DNA from: Marinospirillum sp.
GTDB lineage: Bacteria; Pseudomonadota; Gammaproteobacteria; Pseudomonadales; Halomonadaceae
Reading direction: 5' to 3'
Assembly: GCF_014859565.1 (NCBI RefSeq)
Contig: NZ_JACUUA010000135.1
Span: 1 to 8,903 of the forward strand
DNA: 8,903 nt
Shown here: positions 1 to 7,412 of the stretch, in pieces
Position numbering within the stretch: the stretch's first letter is position 1
How the letters are laid out: the number at the start of each line of letters is the position of its first letter
Made by a program: the position numbers and the translations under genes
The notes under the pieces: generated by a model
Told to the model about the DNA's origin: nothing
Databases searched by the model: none
What the model saw: only the letters and a program-made list of their open reading frames with translations

Positions 1-734
1 ATTTGTTTGGTGACCAGTGCACGATCTTCTTCCGGCATGCCGGGGTAGTCGCGTTCCATCAGTGCCATACAAATTGCCATGTGACGACCTTCGTCACGAC
101 CGATGTTCTTGAAGGCTTCTTTGAACACCAGCTCACGGCTGTTTTCGTGCATTTGTTTAAAGATAGTGGCTGCAGCAATTTCACCCATCAGGAAGGAGCT
201 GAACAGCACTGCCAGAGAGTATTTTGGCACCGCCTTTTTGTAACCACTCCAGTAGCGGCCACCGTTATAATACAGCCACTTGGCGTTTTTCTGCAGACGC
301 TTGCCGAGCTCGGTTTTTGGCTCGTAGGTCAGCGGATCAGGGTGCTGCAGGAATTTGGTAATGGCCAGACCACACATCTGTTCGTGGTTCTGCTCATCGC
401 GAGTAACAGAGAAGAAACAACGGCGAACGGCATCTTCTTCGTGAACTTCATAGGTTTTGATGAAGGCTTCAGCAAACACAGGTGGTGCAGAAGCATCAAA
501 AACCGACAGCAGTGTCCACCAGTAAGCAATGGCTTCACGCTCTTCCCAGCTGTAAGAATCAACATCCAGGGTGTCCCATGGCAGGTGTTTGGGATCCCAG
601 TTTTCGCGCTGGGCAGCATCCCATACTTCTTCCATCTTGTCTGTCTGGGAGCGCCAGGACAGGGGGTAAACGTTCGGCTGTTCAGTGGCCGGTGGGAATT
701 CCATTGTCTTGGCGAGTTGCTCGTTTTTAGCCAT
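1..734 (-). CDS. Diiron (ferritin-like) oxygenase-family protein, C-terminus missing
   Basis: Start ATG is 734-732, preceded by GAGGT about 10 nt upstream. The 244 visible codons run off the left edge, so the C-terminus is missing. Two helical metal-binding motifs are visible: DEQNHE (Glu114, His117) and RDEGRH (Glu215, His218). Each probably has a further carboxylate upstream, Glu184 for the second and Glu89 or Asp80 for the first. That E...DExxH...E...DExRH layout is typical of the ribonucleotide-reductase-R2 / bacterial multicomponent monooxygenase / R2lox fold, so the protein should bind a carboxylate-bridged di-iron centre and react with O2. It is not PaaA or PaaC of the phenylacetyl-CoA epoxidase: the family sequences around the metal ligands differ. 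It follows paaK, but a terminator and a gap of about 225 nt separate them, so it is its own transcription unit. It shares an upstream operator-like sequence with paaF. I do not recognise the exact family; the substrate is unknown. Confidence 0.7.
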   Translation of the reverse strand, partial: MAKNEQLAKTMEFPPATEQPNVYPLSWRSQTDKMEEVWDAAQRENWDPKHLPWDTLDVDSYSWEEREAIAYWWTLLSVFDASAPPVFAEAFIKTYEVHEEDAVRRCFFSVTRDEQNHEQMCGLAITKFLQHPDPLTYEPKTELGKRLQKNAKWLYYNGGRYWSGYKKAVPKYSLAVLFSSFLMGEIAAATIFKQMHENSRELVFKEAFKNIGRDEGRHMAICMALMERDYPGMPEEDRALVTKQ

Positions 735-788
735 CTCTTGTGACCTCGTTGCTTTGTTGTTTTTGTGAGTGGTTATTGCGTGTTAATT

Positions 789-805
789 ATGGCTTCTGAA
801 GCCAT
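789..805. repeat. Perfect palindrome upstream of the diiron gene
   Basis: ATGGCTTC and GAAGCCAT (8-bp arms) flank a single central base, 55-71 nt upstream of the diiron gene's start codon. It could be an operator half-site pair or a small leader hairpin. Arms of 8 bp with almost no loop suit a dimeric DNA-binding protein better than an RNA stem. No matching palindrome was seen in front of paaF or paaN. Confidence 0.4.
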
Positions 806-867
806 GGTGTATTTGTATATGACACGCAAAAAACAAGCAACAGCGAACTTTGCGTATCACTTGATTC

Positions 868-887
868 TTTGACATGGATCAAGAAAA
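868..887 (-). promoter_or_regulatory. Candidate operator / FNR-Anr-like box, copy 1 (diiron gene)
   Basis: Read on the minus strand this is TTTTCTTGATCCATGTCAAA. The inner TTGAT-N4-GTCAA agrees with the FNR/Anr-type consensus TTGAT-N4-ATCAA except for one position. It lies about 135 nt upstream of the diiron gene's ATG, between that gene and the paaK terminator. The same 20 bp, with 17 of 20 positions identical, occurs in the same orientation upstream of paaF. TTGATC could also be a -35 element, with a weak TGATAC 17 bp downstream. The repeat is seen; regulator identity and function are inferred. Confidence 0.45.
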
Positions 888-903
888 AAGCCTGATCCAG
901 AGC

Positions 904-928
904 AAAAAAAGCCCTGCAAAAGCAGGGC
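904..928 (-). terminator. Rho-independent terminator of the paaFGHIJK operon
   Basis: GCCCTGC (911-917) and GCAGGGC (922-928) form a perfect 7-bp GC-rich stem with a 4-nt loop. In the minus direction the stem is followed by seven consecutive T residues (910-904). It starts about 32 nt past the paaK stop codon. On the plus strand no T-tract follows, so it is directional. Confidence 0.85.
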
Positions 929-959
929 AAAAGGGTTGCAAAAAGGATGATTAAGCTAG

Positions 960-2270
960 TTATTTACGCTTGTCGAACACTCGCTTAGCTTTGCCTTCTG
1001 AGCGCGCCAGACGTGCAGGATCACAGACCTCTATACGGGTGCTGATACCTATGTAAGACTTGATGTGATGCTGCAGCTCCTTGATGATCTGCTGGCGCGC
1101 AGCGGCATCGGATGAACCGGCTTCCGGTTTTAACTCCACCCGTACATCCATGCAGTCAAGATTGCCATCACGATACACTTCTATCTCGTAATGTGGAGAA
1201 AGTTGTGCCATTTTAAGGATCTGCTCTTCAATCTGGGTTGGGAACACATTCACACCCCGGATGATCAGCATGTCATCACTGCGACCGGTGATTTTGTCGA
1301 TACGGCGCATGGGACGGGCAGTACCTGGCAACAGACGGGTCAGGTCACGGGTACGGTAACGCAGAATCGGCAGGGCTTCTTTGGTCAGTGAAGTAAATAC
1401 CAGCTCACCGTATTCACCATCCGGTAATACCTCACCCGTAACGGGATCAATGATTTCCGGGTAGAAGTGGTCTTCCCAGATGGTCGGGCCATCTTTGGTT
1501 TCAGCACATTCCTGACCAACACCTGGCCCCATCACTTCAGACAGGCCATAGATATCCAGTGCCTGAATACCCAAGCGTTCTTCAAGCTCCTTACGCATTG
1601 AGTCGGTCCAGGGTTCAGCACCAAAAATACCAATACGCAGTGGCAGTTTGTGGGGGTCGATGCCCTGGCGTTCCATTTCATCAGCAATGTTCAGCATATA
1701 AGACGGTGTCACCATAATGATGTCCGGCTCAAAATCCTTGATCAACTGCACCTGTTTTTCGGTCTGGCCGCCGGACATGGGAATCACGGTACAACCCAGA
1801 CGCTCAGCACCATAATGCGCACCCAGACCACCAGTGAACAGGCCATAACCATAAGCCACATGCACCTTGTCACCGGCATGGCCACCAGCTGCACGGATGG
1901 AGCGTGCCACCACATCTGCCCAGGTATTAATGTCATTTTGGGTGTAACCAACCACTGTGGGTTTACCCGTAGTGCCACTGGAGGCATGAATACGCACCAC
2001 ATCCCGCATGGGTGTGGCAAACATGCCGTAGGGGTAATTGTCGCGCAGGTCAGCTTTGGTGGTAAATGGCACCTTGGCGAGGTCACTCAGGCTATTGATG
2101 TCCAGAGGGTGAATTCCCTTGTCATCAAACGCCTTGCGATAAAAAGGCACATTGGTATAAGCGTGGCTCAGGCTCCAGCGCAGGCGCTGCAGCTGCACCT
2201 GACGCAGTTCATCAAGACTGGCGGTTTCGAGAGGATCGAGCTTGCCGAGTTTTTGCAGGGGCAGGGTCAT
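960..2270 (-). CDS. paaK: Phenylacetate-CoA ligase
   Basis: This cytoplasmic enzyme activates phenylacetate with ATP and CoA to phenylacetyl-CoA, the first step of the pathway. At 436 aa it is the usual PaaK length. ANL-superfamily motifs are in order: the P-loop SSGTTGKPT at 97-105, YGLSE at 241-245, the YRTRDL hinge region near 305-310, and TGRSDDMLIIRGVNVFP near 328-344. A C-terminal GKAKRV at 426-431 supplies the adenylation lysine. The ATG is preceded by AGGAAGA about 7 nt upstream. It follows paaJ by 37 nt and is the last gene of the operon, with a terminator directly behind it. Being intact and end to end with the beta-oxidation genes, it is unlikely to serve a different aryl acid, though that cannot be excluded from sequence alone. 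Confidence 0.95.
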   Translation of the reverse strand: MTLPLQKLGKLDPLETASLDELRQVQLQRLRWSLSHAYTNVPFYRKAFDDKGIHPLDINSLSDLAKVPFTTKADLRDNYPYGMFATPMRDVVRIHASSGTTGKPTVVGYTQNDINTWADVVARSIRAAGGHAGDKVHVAYGYGLFTGGLGAHYGAERLGCTVIPMSGGQTEKQVQLIKDFEPDIIMVTPSYMLNIADEMERQGIDPHKLPLRIGIFGAEPWTDSMRKELEERLGIQALDIYGLSEVMGPGVGQECAETKDGPTIWEDHFYPEIIDPVTGEVLPDGEYGELVFTSLTKEALPILRYRTRDLTRLLPGTARPMRRIDKITGRSDDMLIIRGVNVFPTQIEEQILKMAQLSPHYEIEVYRDGNLDCMDVRVELKPEAGSSDAAARQQIIKELQHHIKSYIGISTRIEVCDPARLARSEGKAKRVFDKRK

Positions 2271-2307
2271 GTTGGTCTTCCTATTATTTTTATCGGTTTG
2301 TTTCTAG

Positions 2308-3543
2308 TTATACCCGCTCAATAATCAGGGCGATGCCCTGCCCCACACCAATACACATGGTGCAGAGGGCGTAACGGCTGCGCTGGCCTTCGGCGTGGCG
2401 TTTTTCCAGCTCATGCAAGGCGGTGGTGATTAAGCGGGCACCACTCATGCCCAGTGGATGACCCAGCGCAATGGCGCCACCGTTGGGGTTTACCTGTGCG
2501 GCATCATCCGGTAGTCCCAGATCACGCAGTACCGCCAGTGCCTGAGCAGCAAAGGCTTCGTTGAGTTCGATTACATCCATGTCGTCCAGGGTCAATCCTG
2601 CCACTTTGAGCACCTTGCGAGTGGCGGGTGCCGGTCCGATGCCCATAATGCGCGGTTCTACACCAGCGGTTGCCATGGCGACTACACGGGCGCGTGCTTT
2701 CAGGCCAAAAGCTTCAATGCCCGCTTGGTTAGCCATCAGCAGGGCGCAGGCACCGTCATTCACACCAGAGGCATTGCCGGGGGTGACACTGCCCCCTTCA
2801 CGGAAAGGTGTTGGCAATTTGGCCAGGGCTTCCAGACTGGTCATGCGCGGGTGTTCGTCAGTGTCGACCACCAGTGCTTCCTGTTTGCGACGGGGAATCA
2901 CCACCGGGGTGATTTCCTGTGCCAGTCGACCGCTGGCCTGGGCCGCAGCGGTACGTTGCTGGCTGCGCAGGGCAAAAGCATCCTGATCTTCGCGGGAGAT
3001 GTTGAAGTCTTCTGCAACGTTTTCGGCAGTTTCCGGCATGGAATCCACGCCGTATTGTTTTTTCATCAGCGGGTTGATAAAACGCCAGCCGATGGTGGTA
3101 TCAAAAATTTCGGCCTGACGGCTGAATGCGGTGTCGGCCTTGCCCATCACAAAGGGTGCGCGGGACATGGATTCCACGCCACCGGCCAGCAGCAGGCGGG
3201 CTTCACCGGTACGCAGTGCACGAGCAGCAGTACCCACGGCATCCATACCGGAACCACACAGGCGGTTGATGGTGCCACCGGGCACATCAATCGGCAGTCC
3301 TGCCAGCAGGGCAGACATGCGTGCGACATCGCGGTTGTCTTCACCGGCTTGGTTGGCGCAGCCGTACAGCACATCATCCACTTGGCTCCAGTCCAGATCC
3401 CGGTGGCGCGCCATCAGTGCCTTGATCGGAATGGCACCCAGATCATCAGCGCGAACGGCAGACAGGGCACCGCCGTAACGGCCAATCGGTGTGCGGATGG
3501 CATCAACAATGTAGGCATCCTGCAGGGTGGTGTTCTGGCTCAT
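2308..3543 (-). CDS. paaJ: 3-oxoadipyl-CoA / 3-oxo-5,6-dehydrosuberyl-CoA thiolase
   Basis: This beta-ketothiolase acts twice in phenylacetate breakdown. It cleaves 3-oxo-5,6-dehydrosuberyl-CoA to 2,3-dehydroadipyl-CoA, and later 3-oxoadipyl-CoA to succinyl-CoA plus acetyl-CoA. At 411 aa it is slightly longer than the usual roughly 400 aa of PcaF/PaaJ. The full catalytic set is visible: nucleophile Cys96 in NRLCGSGM, His362 in GHPLGMSGAR and Cys397 in CIGVGQG. The start codon overlaps the paaI stop (ATGA), and a strong GGAGG lies 7 nt upstream inside paaI, which indicates translational coupling. PcaF of the protocatechuate branch is almost the same protein. The paa setting, rather than any residue, decides the name. 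Confidence 0.93.
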   Translation of the reverse strand: MSQNTTLQDAYIVDAIRTPIGRYGGALSAVRADDLGAIPIKALMARHRDLDWSQVDDVLYGCANQAGEDNRDVARMSALLAGLPIDVPGGTINRLCGSGMDAVGTAARALRTGEARLLLAGGVESMSRAPFVMGKADTAFSRQAEIFDTTIGWRFINPLMKKQYGVDSMPETAENVAEDFNISREDQDAFALRSQQRTAAAQASGRLAQEITPVVIPRRKQEALVVDTDEHPRMTSLEALAKLPTPFREGGSVTPGNASGVNDGACALLMANQAGIEAFGLKARARVVAMATAGVEPRIMGIGPAPATRKVLKVAGLTLDDMDVIELNEAFAAQALAVLRDLGLPDDAAQVNPNGGAIALGHPLGMSGARLITTALHELEKRHAEGQRSRYALCTMCIGVGQGIALIIERV

Positions 3544-3986
3544 GCATTTTCCTCCAGGCGGCGAACACTGCCGCGTACTTGATAAGACTTGCCACGGAAC
3601 AGGGCGACGGTCTGTCCGTCCTGATTGGTGATGGTGATGTCGTACACACCGGTGCGGCTGCCACGGCTACGTTCTTCGGCGGTAGCGGTGAGCTGATCAC
3701 CTTCTTTGGCGGGTGCAACGTATTCAATGCTGCAACCGGAGGCCACTGTTGCCAGGTCGTAGGTGTTGCAGGCAAAAGCAAAGGCAGAGTCGGCCAGGGT
3801 GAAGAGGTAACCGCCGTGGCAGGCACCGTGTCCTTGGATCATGCGGTTATCCACGGTCATGGTCAGCACGGCTTTGCCGGGGTTGACGGACAGAATTTTC
3901 ATGCCGAGTTGCTGGCTGGCCTGATCGCGGGAAAACATGGATTCGGCACAGGCTTCGGCCAGTTGTTGCGGGCTGAGTTGGGTCAT
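3540..3986 (-). CDS. paaI: Hotdog-fold acyl-CoA thioesterase PaaI
   Basis: PaaI hydrolyses ring-hydroxylated phenylacetyl-CoA and related dead-end CoA thioesters, freeing CoA when the pathway stalls. The protein is 148 aa, close to the family norm of about 140. The signature HGACHGGYLFTLADSAFAFA spans roughly 53-72 and contains the catalytic aspartate, Asp66. A purine-rich AAGAGA about 10 nt upstream is a modest ribosome site. Its stop codon overlaps the paaJ start by 4 nt. Upstream it is separated from paaH by 136 nt, the largest gap within the operon, filled by an inverted-repeat element. Residues after 140 (VRRLEENA) form a short polar tail. Assignment is by motif and position. Confidence 0.93.
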   Translation of the reverse strand: MTQLSPQQLAEACAESMFSRDQASQQLGMKILSVNPGKAVLTMTVDNRMIQGHGACHGGYLFTLADSAFAFACNTYDLATVASGCSIEYVAPAKEGDQLTATAEERSRGSRTGVYDITITNQDGQTVALFRGKSYQVRGSVRRLEENA

Positions 3987-4032
3987 ATTTTATTGTTCTC
4001 TTGGTTCGTGTTCTTTTTAATGAGGTTCTTGC

Positions 4033-4121
4033 CGTGACAAGGAACAGCTCTCACTCATGTCCCCCGCCTGCGGCTCCTCCTTTACTTCGCTCGAATCTGT
4101 TCCTGGCTTCTGCGTGTCACG
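4033..4121. repeat. Inverted-repeat intergenic element between paaH and paaI
   Basis: Nested inverted repeats bracket this stretch. CGTGACA (4033-4039) pairs with TGTCACG (4115-4121), and AGGAACAG (4040-4047) pairs with CTGTTCCT (4097-4104). On the right side the two arms are split by a 10-nt bulge. A smaller CCGC-CT-GCGG hairpin (4064-4073) sits inside. The element begins 1 nt after the paaH stop codon and occupies the only wide gap in an otherwise compact operon. The layout suggests a miniature inverted-repeat or REP-like sequence that folds in the transcript and can act in mRNA processing. No target-site duplication is evident, and copy number cannot be judged from one window. No T-tract follows either way, so it is probably not a terminator. 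Confidence 0.55.
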
Positions 4122-4122
4122 A

Positions 4123-5640
4123 TCAATAGTTGGCACCATCAGCAAACGCCTGTTGGCGCAGTAGCAGGGATGGCCGGTAGCGGTCTTCGCCGTAGCTGGT
4201 TTGCAGGTTTTGTAATACGCGCCAGATAACACCGGAGCCGAGGCGCTGGCTCCAGCTTAATGGGCCTTGTGGGTAGTTAACGCCTGCACACATGGCAAGA
4301 TCCACGTCGGATGCACTGGCAACTCCTTGCAGAACTGCATCGGCAGCTTCATTGGTGAGCATGGCCAGGGTGCGCATGACGGCAAGGCCGGGTGCGTCGC
4401 TGAGTTGGCTGACAGCCAATCCGGCTTTTTGCAGCAGGGCAACGGCATCCTGCAGGGCGCTGTCGGTGGTCTGGCTGGCGGCGCTTATGGCAATTCGGGT
4501 GGCTTTGCTGTAATCAAAGGCCAGGTCGAACAGCACCAGTTGCTGCAGGCCATCACTGACGGTGCGTTCGGTCGCCATGCGGCCATCGGTGAGTGCCAGG
4601 GTGGCATCACCGTAGCGGATGAGTCCGGCACCATCACGCTGGATGACTTCTAATCCGGCAGCAGCAAAACGTGGGATGAGACCGGCAGCAGCGCCGAGTT
4701 CACCTTCAATGATGACCTGCTGGTCGCTGGCCTGAGCGGGCGGCAGGGTGGCCGCTTCCGGGCGGGTGGCACCTTCGGCATAGCTGTAAAAACCCTGTCC
4801 GGTTTTGCGGCCAAGGCGTCCGGCTTCGACCAGTGCTTTCTGGATCAGCGAGGGCTGGAAACGAAAGTCGCCGTAGTAGGCATCAAATACCGAGTTGGTG
4901 ACGGCGTAGTTGACGTCATGGCCGATCAGGTCCATCAGTTCAAACGGACCCATGCGGAAGTTGCCTGCTTCACGCAGCAGGGCATCCAGGGTGGCCGGGT
5001 CGGCAGCCTGTTCCTGCATCAGGCGCAGGCTTTCGGCATAAAAAGGACGTGCCACGCGGTTGACGATAAAACCGGGGGTGGAGGTGGCAAACACCGGTTT
5101 TTTGCCCCAGGCGGCGGCGGTGGCGTGAATCACTTCTGCCAGTTGTTTGTCGGTGGCCAGTCCCAGAATGACTTCCACCAGTGCCATCAGGGGTGCCGGG
5201 TTGAAGAAGTGCATGCCCAGCAGCCGCTCGGGGCGTTTCAGTTGTGCGCCCAGTGAAGTGACGGAAATGGAGGAGGTGTTGGTGGCCAGGATGACTTGTT
5301 CACCACACAGGTCTTCCAGTCGCGCAAACAGCTGACGCTTGATGTCGAGGTTTTCAACAATGGCTTCAATCACCAGCCCGGCATCGGCCAGCTGTTCGAG
5401 TTGATCCACCGGCTGGATGCGTTGCAGCAGGGTATCCAGATCACCTTGTTGCATCTTGCCGTTATCCACCCGCTTTTGCAGGGTTTTTGCCACACCGGCC
5501 TTGCCTGCGGCAGCTGCACCTTCACGCTGATCCTGCAGGTACACCACATGCCCGGCCTGAGCTGCCACCTGAGCAATGCCGGAGCCCATGGCACCGGCAC
5601 CTATCACGGCAACCTTGACGGAAGTATCCAGTGCTTGCAT
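4123..5640 (-). CDS. paaH: 3-hydroxyacyl-CoA dehydrogenase (3-hydroxyadipyl-CoA dehydrogenase)
   Basis: This NAD-dependent enzyme oxidises 3-hydroxyadipyl-CoA to 3-oxoadipyl-CoA, the substrate of PaaJ. The protein is 505 aa, a little longer than E. coli PaaH (about 475). The Rossmann loop GAGAMGSG is at 14-21. NTSSIS near 121-126 and GMHFFNPAPLM near 142-152 hold the catalytic serine and His144, with Glu156 following. TPGFIVNR at 188-195 and GPFELMDLIGHD at 231-242 complete the first dehydrogenase half. A second, degenerate C-terminal dehydrogenase domain fills about 380-505. I chose the ATG at 5640 although the frame stays open 47 codons further up into paaG. Its AGGGG ribosome site and the Rossmann fold start fit only there, and it lies 1 nt after the paaG stop, suggesting coupled translation. 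Confidence 0.93.
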   Translation of the reverse strand: MQALDTSVKVAVIGAGAMGSGIAQVAAQAGHVVYLQDQREGAAAAGKAGVAKTLQKRVDNGKMQQGDLDTLLQRIQPVDQLEQLADAGLVIEAIVENLDIKRQLFARLEDLCGEQVILATNTSSISVTSLGAQLKRPERLLGMHFFNPAPLMALVEVILGLATDKQLAEVIHATAAAWGKKPVFATSTPGFIVNRVARPFYAESLRLMQEQAADPATLDALLREAGNFRMGPFELMDLIGHDVNYAVTNSVFDAYYGDFRFQPSLIQKALVEAGRLGRKTGQGFYSYAEGATRPEAATLPPAQASDQQVIIEGELGAAAGLIPRFAAAGLEVIQRDGAGLIRYGDATLALTDGRMATERTVSDGLQQLVLFDLAFDYSKATRIAISAASQTTDSALQDAVALLQKAGLAVSQLSDAPGLAVMRTLAMLTNEAADAVLQGVASASDVDLAMCAGVNYPQGPLSWSQRLGSGVIWRVLQNLQTSYGEDRYRPSLLLRQQAFADGANY

Positions 5641-5641
5641 G

Positions 5642-6433
5642 TTATTGCCCCTTGAAGTTGGGTTGGCGTTTTTCCATAAAGGCAGCAACCCCTTCGCGGT
5701 AGTCTTCGGTGCGACCGGCCAGACGCTGCAGGTCACGCTCCAGATCCAGTTGTTCATCAAAGGAGTTGCTGGCGCTGGCATGCAGGGCGCGTTTGATCAG
5801 TGCCAGTCCTTTGGTGGGCTGGGTCGCCAGATGGCGTGCCAGTTTCATGGTTTCATCCATCAGCTGTTCGTTGTCGACACAACGCCAGATCATGCCCCAG
5901 CTTTCGGCCTGTTCCGCACTGATCTTGTCACCCAGCAGCGCCATGCCTTTGGCACGCGCCATACCGGCCAGACGTGGCAGGGTCCAGGTGCCACCGGAAT
6001 CCGGAATCAGACCGATTTTACAGAAGGCCTGAATAAAACTGGCGGAACGAGCGGCCAGGGTAATATCACAGGCCAGCGCAATGTTGGCACCGGCACCAGC
6101 GGCCACACCATTCACGGCGCAGATCACGGGTAGCGGTAAATCACGCAGGGTACGGATCATCGGGTTGTAGCGTTTTTCAATCGATTCACCCAGATCCGGA
6201 ACTTCAGCACCGGGTGCCACGTTGCGATCAGAAAGATCCTGACCGGCACAGAAACCACGACCAGAACCAGTGATCACCAGCACACGGACACTGGCATCCT
6301 TGCGAACCTGACCTAGTGCAGCACGCATCTGATCGTGCATTTCAGTGTTAAAGCTGTTCAGACTGTCCGGGCGGTTCAGAGTCAGCAGGGCTACACCCTG
6401 ATCAATTTCAAGCAGAATACTGGGCTGAGACAT
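5642..6433 (-). CDS. paaG: 1,2-epoxyphenylacetyl-CoA isomerase (crotonase family)
   Basis: PaaG converts ring-1,2-epoxyphenylacetyl-CoA to the oxepin form and also acts as a delta3-delta2 enoyl-CoA isomerase further down the pathway. The 263-aa crotonase-fold protein has the oxyanion-hole segment GRGFCAGQDLSD (59-70), NGVAAGAGANIALACD (108-123) and IPDSGGTWTLPRLAG (143-157). Compared with the neighbouring hydratase PaaF, both hydratase glutamates are replaced (Asn117 and Phe137). The single acidic residue is Asp145 in PDSGG, the pattern expected for the PaaG isomerase. An AGGAC about 10 nt upstream of the ATG is the ribosome site. It follows paaF by 38 nt and precedes paaH by 1 nt. Its presence implies that the epoxidase PaaABCDE exists elsewhere, because its substrate comes only from that enzyme. 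Confidence 0.93.
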   Translation of the reverse strand: MSQPSILLEIDQGVALLTLNRPDSLNSFNTEMHDQMRAALGQVRKDASVRVLVITGSGRGFCAGQDLSDRNVAPGAEVPDLGESIEKRYNPMIRTLRDLPLPVICAVNGVAAGAGANIALACDITLAARSASFIQAFCKIGLIPDSGGTWTLPRLAGMARAKGMALLGDKISAEQAESWGMIWRCVDNEQLMDETMKLARHLATQPTKGLALIKRALHASASNSFDEQLDLERDLQRLAGRTEDYREGVAAFMEKRQPNFKGQ

Positions 6434-6471
6434 AAAAAATTGTCCTGTTAAAGTTGATTGTTCGGTTGGAA

Positions 6472-7245
6472 TCAGCAGCCTTTGAACTGCGGTTTGCGTT
6501 TTTCCTGAAAGGCTTTTAGCCCTTCGGCGCGATCCGCTGTGCCAGCCAGCAGGGTGAAGGCATGGCGTTCAAAACGCAGGCCGGTCGCCAGATCGGTATC
6601 CTCAGCCTTGTGCACGGCTTCTTTGGCAAGGCGCACGGCCAACGGTGCCTTGGTGGCAATGATTTCAGCAATTTTGATGGCACGTTCCACGGTCAGTTCG
6701 GTGGGGCAGATTTCGCTGATCAAACCGGCTTGCAGAGCGCGTTCAGCATTGATCTGTTCACCGGTCAGCACCAGTTGCATGGCAAGGGATGAACCCACGG
6801 CGCGGCACAAACGCTGAGTGCCACCGGCACCGGGCATAATGCCAAGGTTGATTTCTGGCTGACCAAAGCGGGCGTTTTCACCGGCAATCAGAATGTCAGC
6901 ATGCATTGCCAATTCACAGCCACCGCCGAGGGCAAAACCATTGATGGCCGCAATAATGGGTTTGGGAAAACGGGTAATGCGTTGCCAGTGCGCCTGACGG
7001 GGGTCTTCGAGGATGCCAACCAGATCACGCGCAGCCATCTCGTTGATGTCTGCACCTGCGGCAAAGGCTTTTTCACTGCCAGTAATGACCACAGCACGTG
7101 TTGCTGGATCAGCTTCTGCATCATCAAGTGCGGCAGACAGCTCGCCCAGCAGTGCAGTATTCAGGGCATTCAGGGCTTCCGGGCGATTCAGAGTGAACAG
7201 ACGGACACCCTTCTCCGGCCCTTGGATGAGCAGGTTGTTTGGCAT
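6472..7245 (-). CDS. paaF: 2,3-dehydroadipyl-CoA hydratase (enoyl-CoA hydratase)
   Basis: PaaF hydrates 2,3-dehydroadipyl-CoA to 3-hydroxyadipyl-CoA, feeding PaaH. It is 257 aa, the normal length for a crotonase hydratase. Both catalytic glutamates are present: Glu111 in GGGCELAM and Glu131 in GQPEINLGIMPGAGGTQR. The oxyanion segment AFAAGADINEM is near 60-70 and the C-terminus reads EKRKPQFKGC. This pair of glutamates separates it from PaaG next door. It is the first gene of the operon, with a leader of about 130 nt and a promoter near 7385-7412. The ribosome site is weak: only a GGGT about 9 nt before the ATG. A generic enoyl-CoA hydratase is the alternative, but operon position argues for PaaF. 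Confidence 0.92.
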   Translation of the reverse strand: MPNNLLIQGPEKGVRLFTLNRPEALNALNTALLGELSAALDDAEADPATRAVVITGSEKAFAAGADINEMAARDLVGILEDPRQAHWQRITRFPKPIIAAINGFALGGGCELAMHADILIAGENARFGQPEINLGIMPGAGGTQRLCRAVGSSLAMQLVLTGEQINAERALQAGLISEICPTELTVERAIKIAEIIATKAPLAVRLAKEAVHKAEDTDLATGLRFERHAFTLLAGTADRAEGLKAFQEKRKPQFKGC

Positions 7246-7295
7246 AATTAACCCGTTGTTATGTTTGTTATTTATCTACTGTTTGCGGTTATGCC

Positions 7296-7311
7296 GGTCG
7301 TTTTCACGACC
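7296..7311 (-). other. Leader hairpin with GAAA tetraloop ahead of paaF
   Basis: In the minus transcript GGTCGT and ACGACC form a perfect 6-bp stem closed by a GAAA (GNRA-type) tetraloop. It lies in the predicted 5' leader, about 50-66 nt before the paaF ATG. No T-tract follows, so it is not a terminator. A stabilising leader structure or a protein or sRNA contact site is possible. The pairing is seen; a role is inferred. Confidence 0.4.
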
Positions 7312-7384
7312 TGTACAGCAGTTGCGCCGTTTTTGTCTTGTCTTAATTGTGAACCATGTTGGCTCGGGCGAATTGCTGCAAATG

Positions 7385-7412
7385 AGTATATCCAAAATTT
7401 GACACTCATCAA
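7385..7412 (-). promoter_or_regulatory. Predicted sigma70 promoter of the paaFGHIJK operon
   Basis: On the minus strand TTGATG (7412-7407) and TATACT (7390-7385) are separated by 16 bp. TATACT differs from TATAAT at one base. Transcription would start near 7378, leaving a leader of about 130 nt. The -35 hexamer lies inside the FNR-like box, so a factor bound there would occlude the polymerase. Experimental start sites are not known from the sequence. Confidence 0.5.

Noticed and set aside
1..734. Calling the left-edge gene paaA because it follows paaK
   Set aside because: Its metal motifs and flanking sequence (DEQNHE, DEGRHM) do not match PaaA as I know it (QDEAGH, EESFH). It is a different diiron family.
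3..743. Long plus-strand open frame at the left edge
   Set aside because: It lies antisense to the diiron gene, has Cys/His-rich low-plausibility protein and no ribosome site.
773..805. Ten-codon leader peptide starting in the palindrome upstream of the diiron gene
   Set aside because: No ribosome site is visible before its ATG, and its codons show no attenuation-like residue run.
4017..4232. 71-codon minus-strand open frame across the paaH end and the repeat element
   Set aside because: It overlaps the paaH C-terminus in another frame, and its sequence is simply the inverted-repeat element translated.
5641..5781. Upstream ATG at 5781 as the paaH start
   Set aside because: The 47-residue extension overlaps the conserved end of paaG and precedes the Rossmann fold without family support. 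The ATG at 5640 has a proper AGGGG site.
7296..7311. The leader hairpin as an attenuator terminator
   Set aside because: No T-run follows the stem in the direction of transcription.
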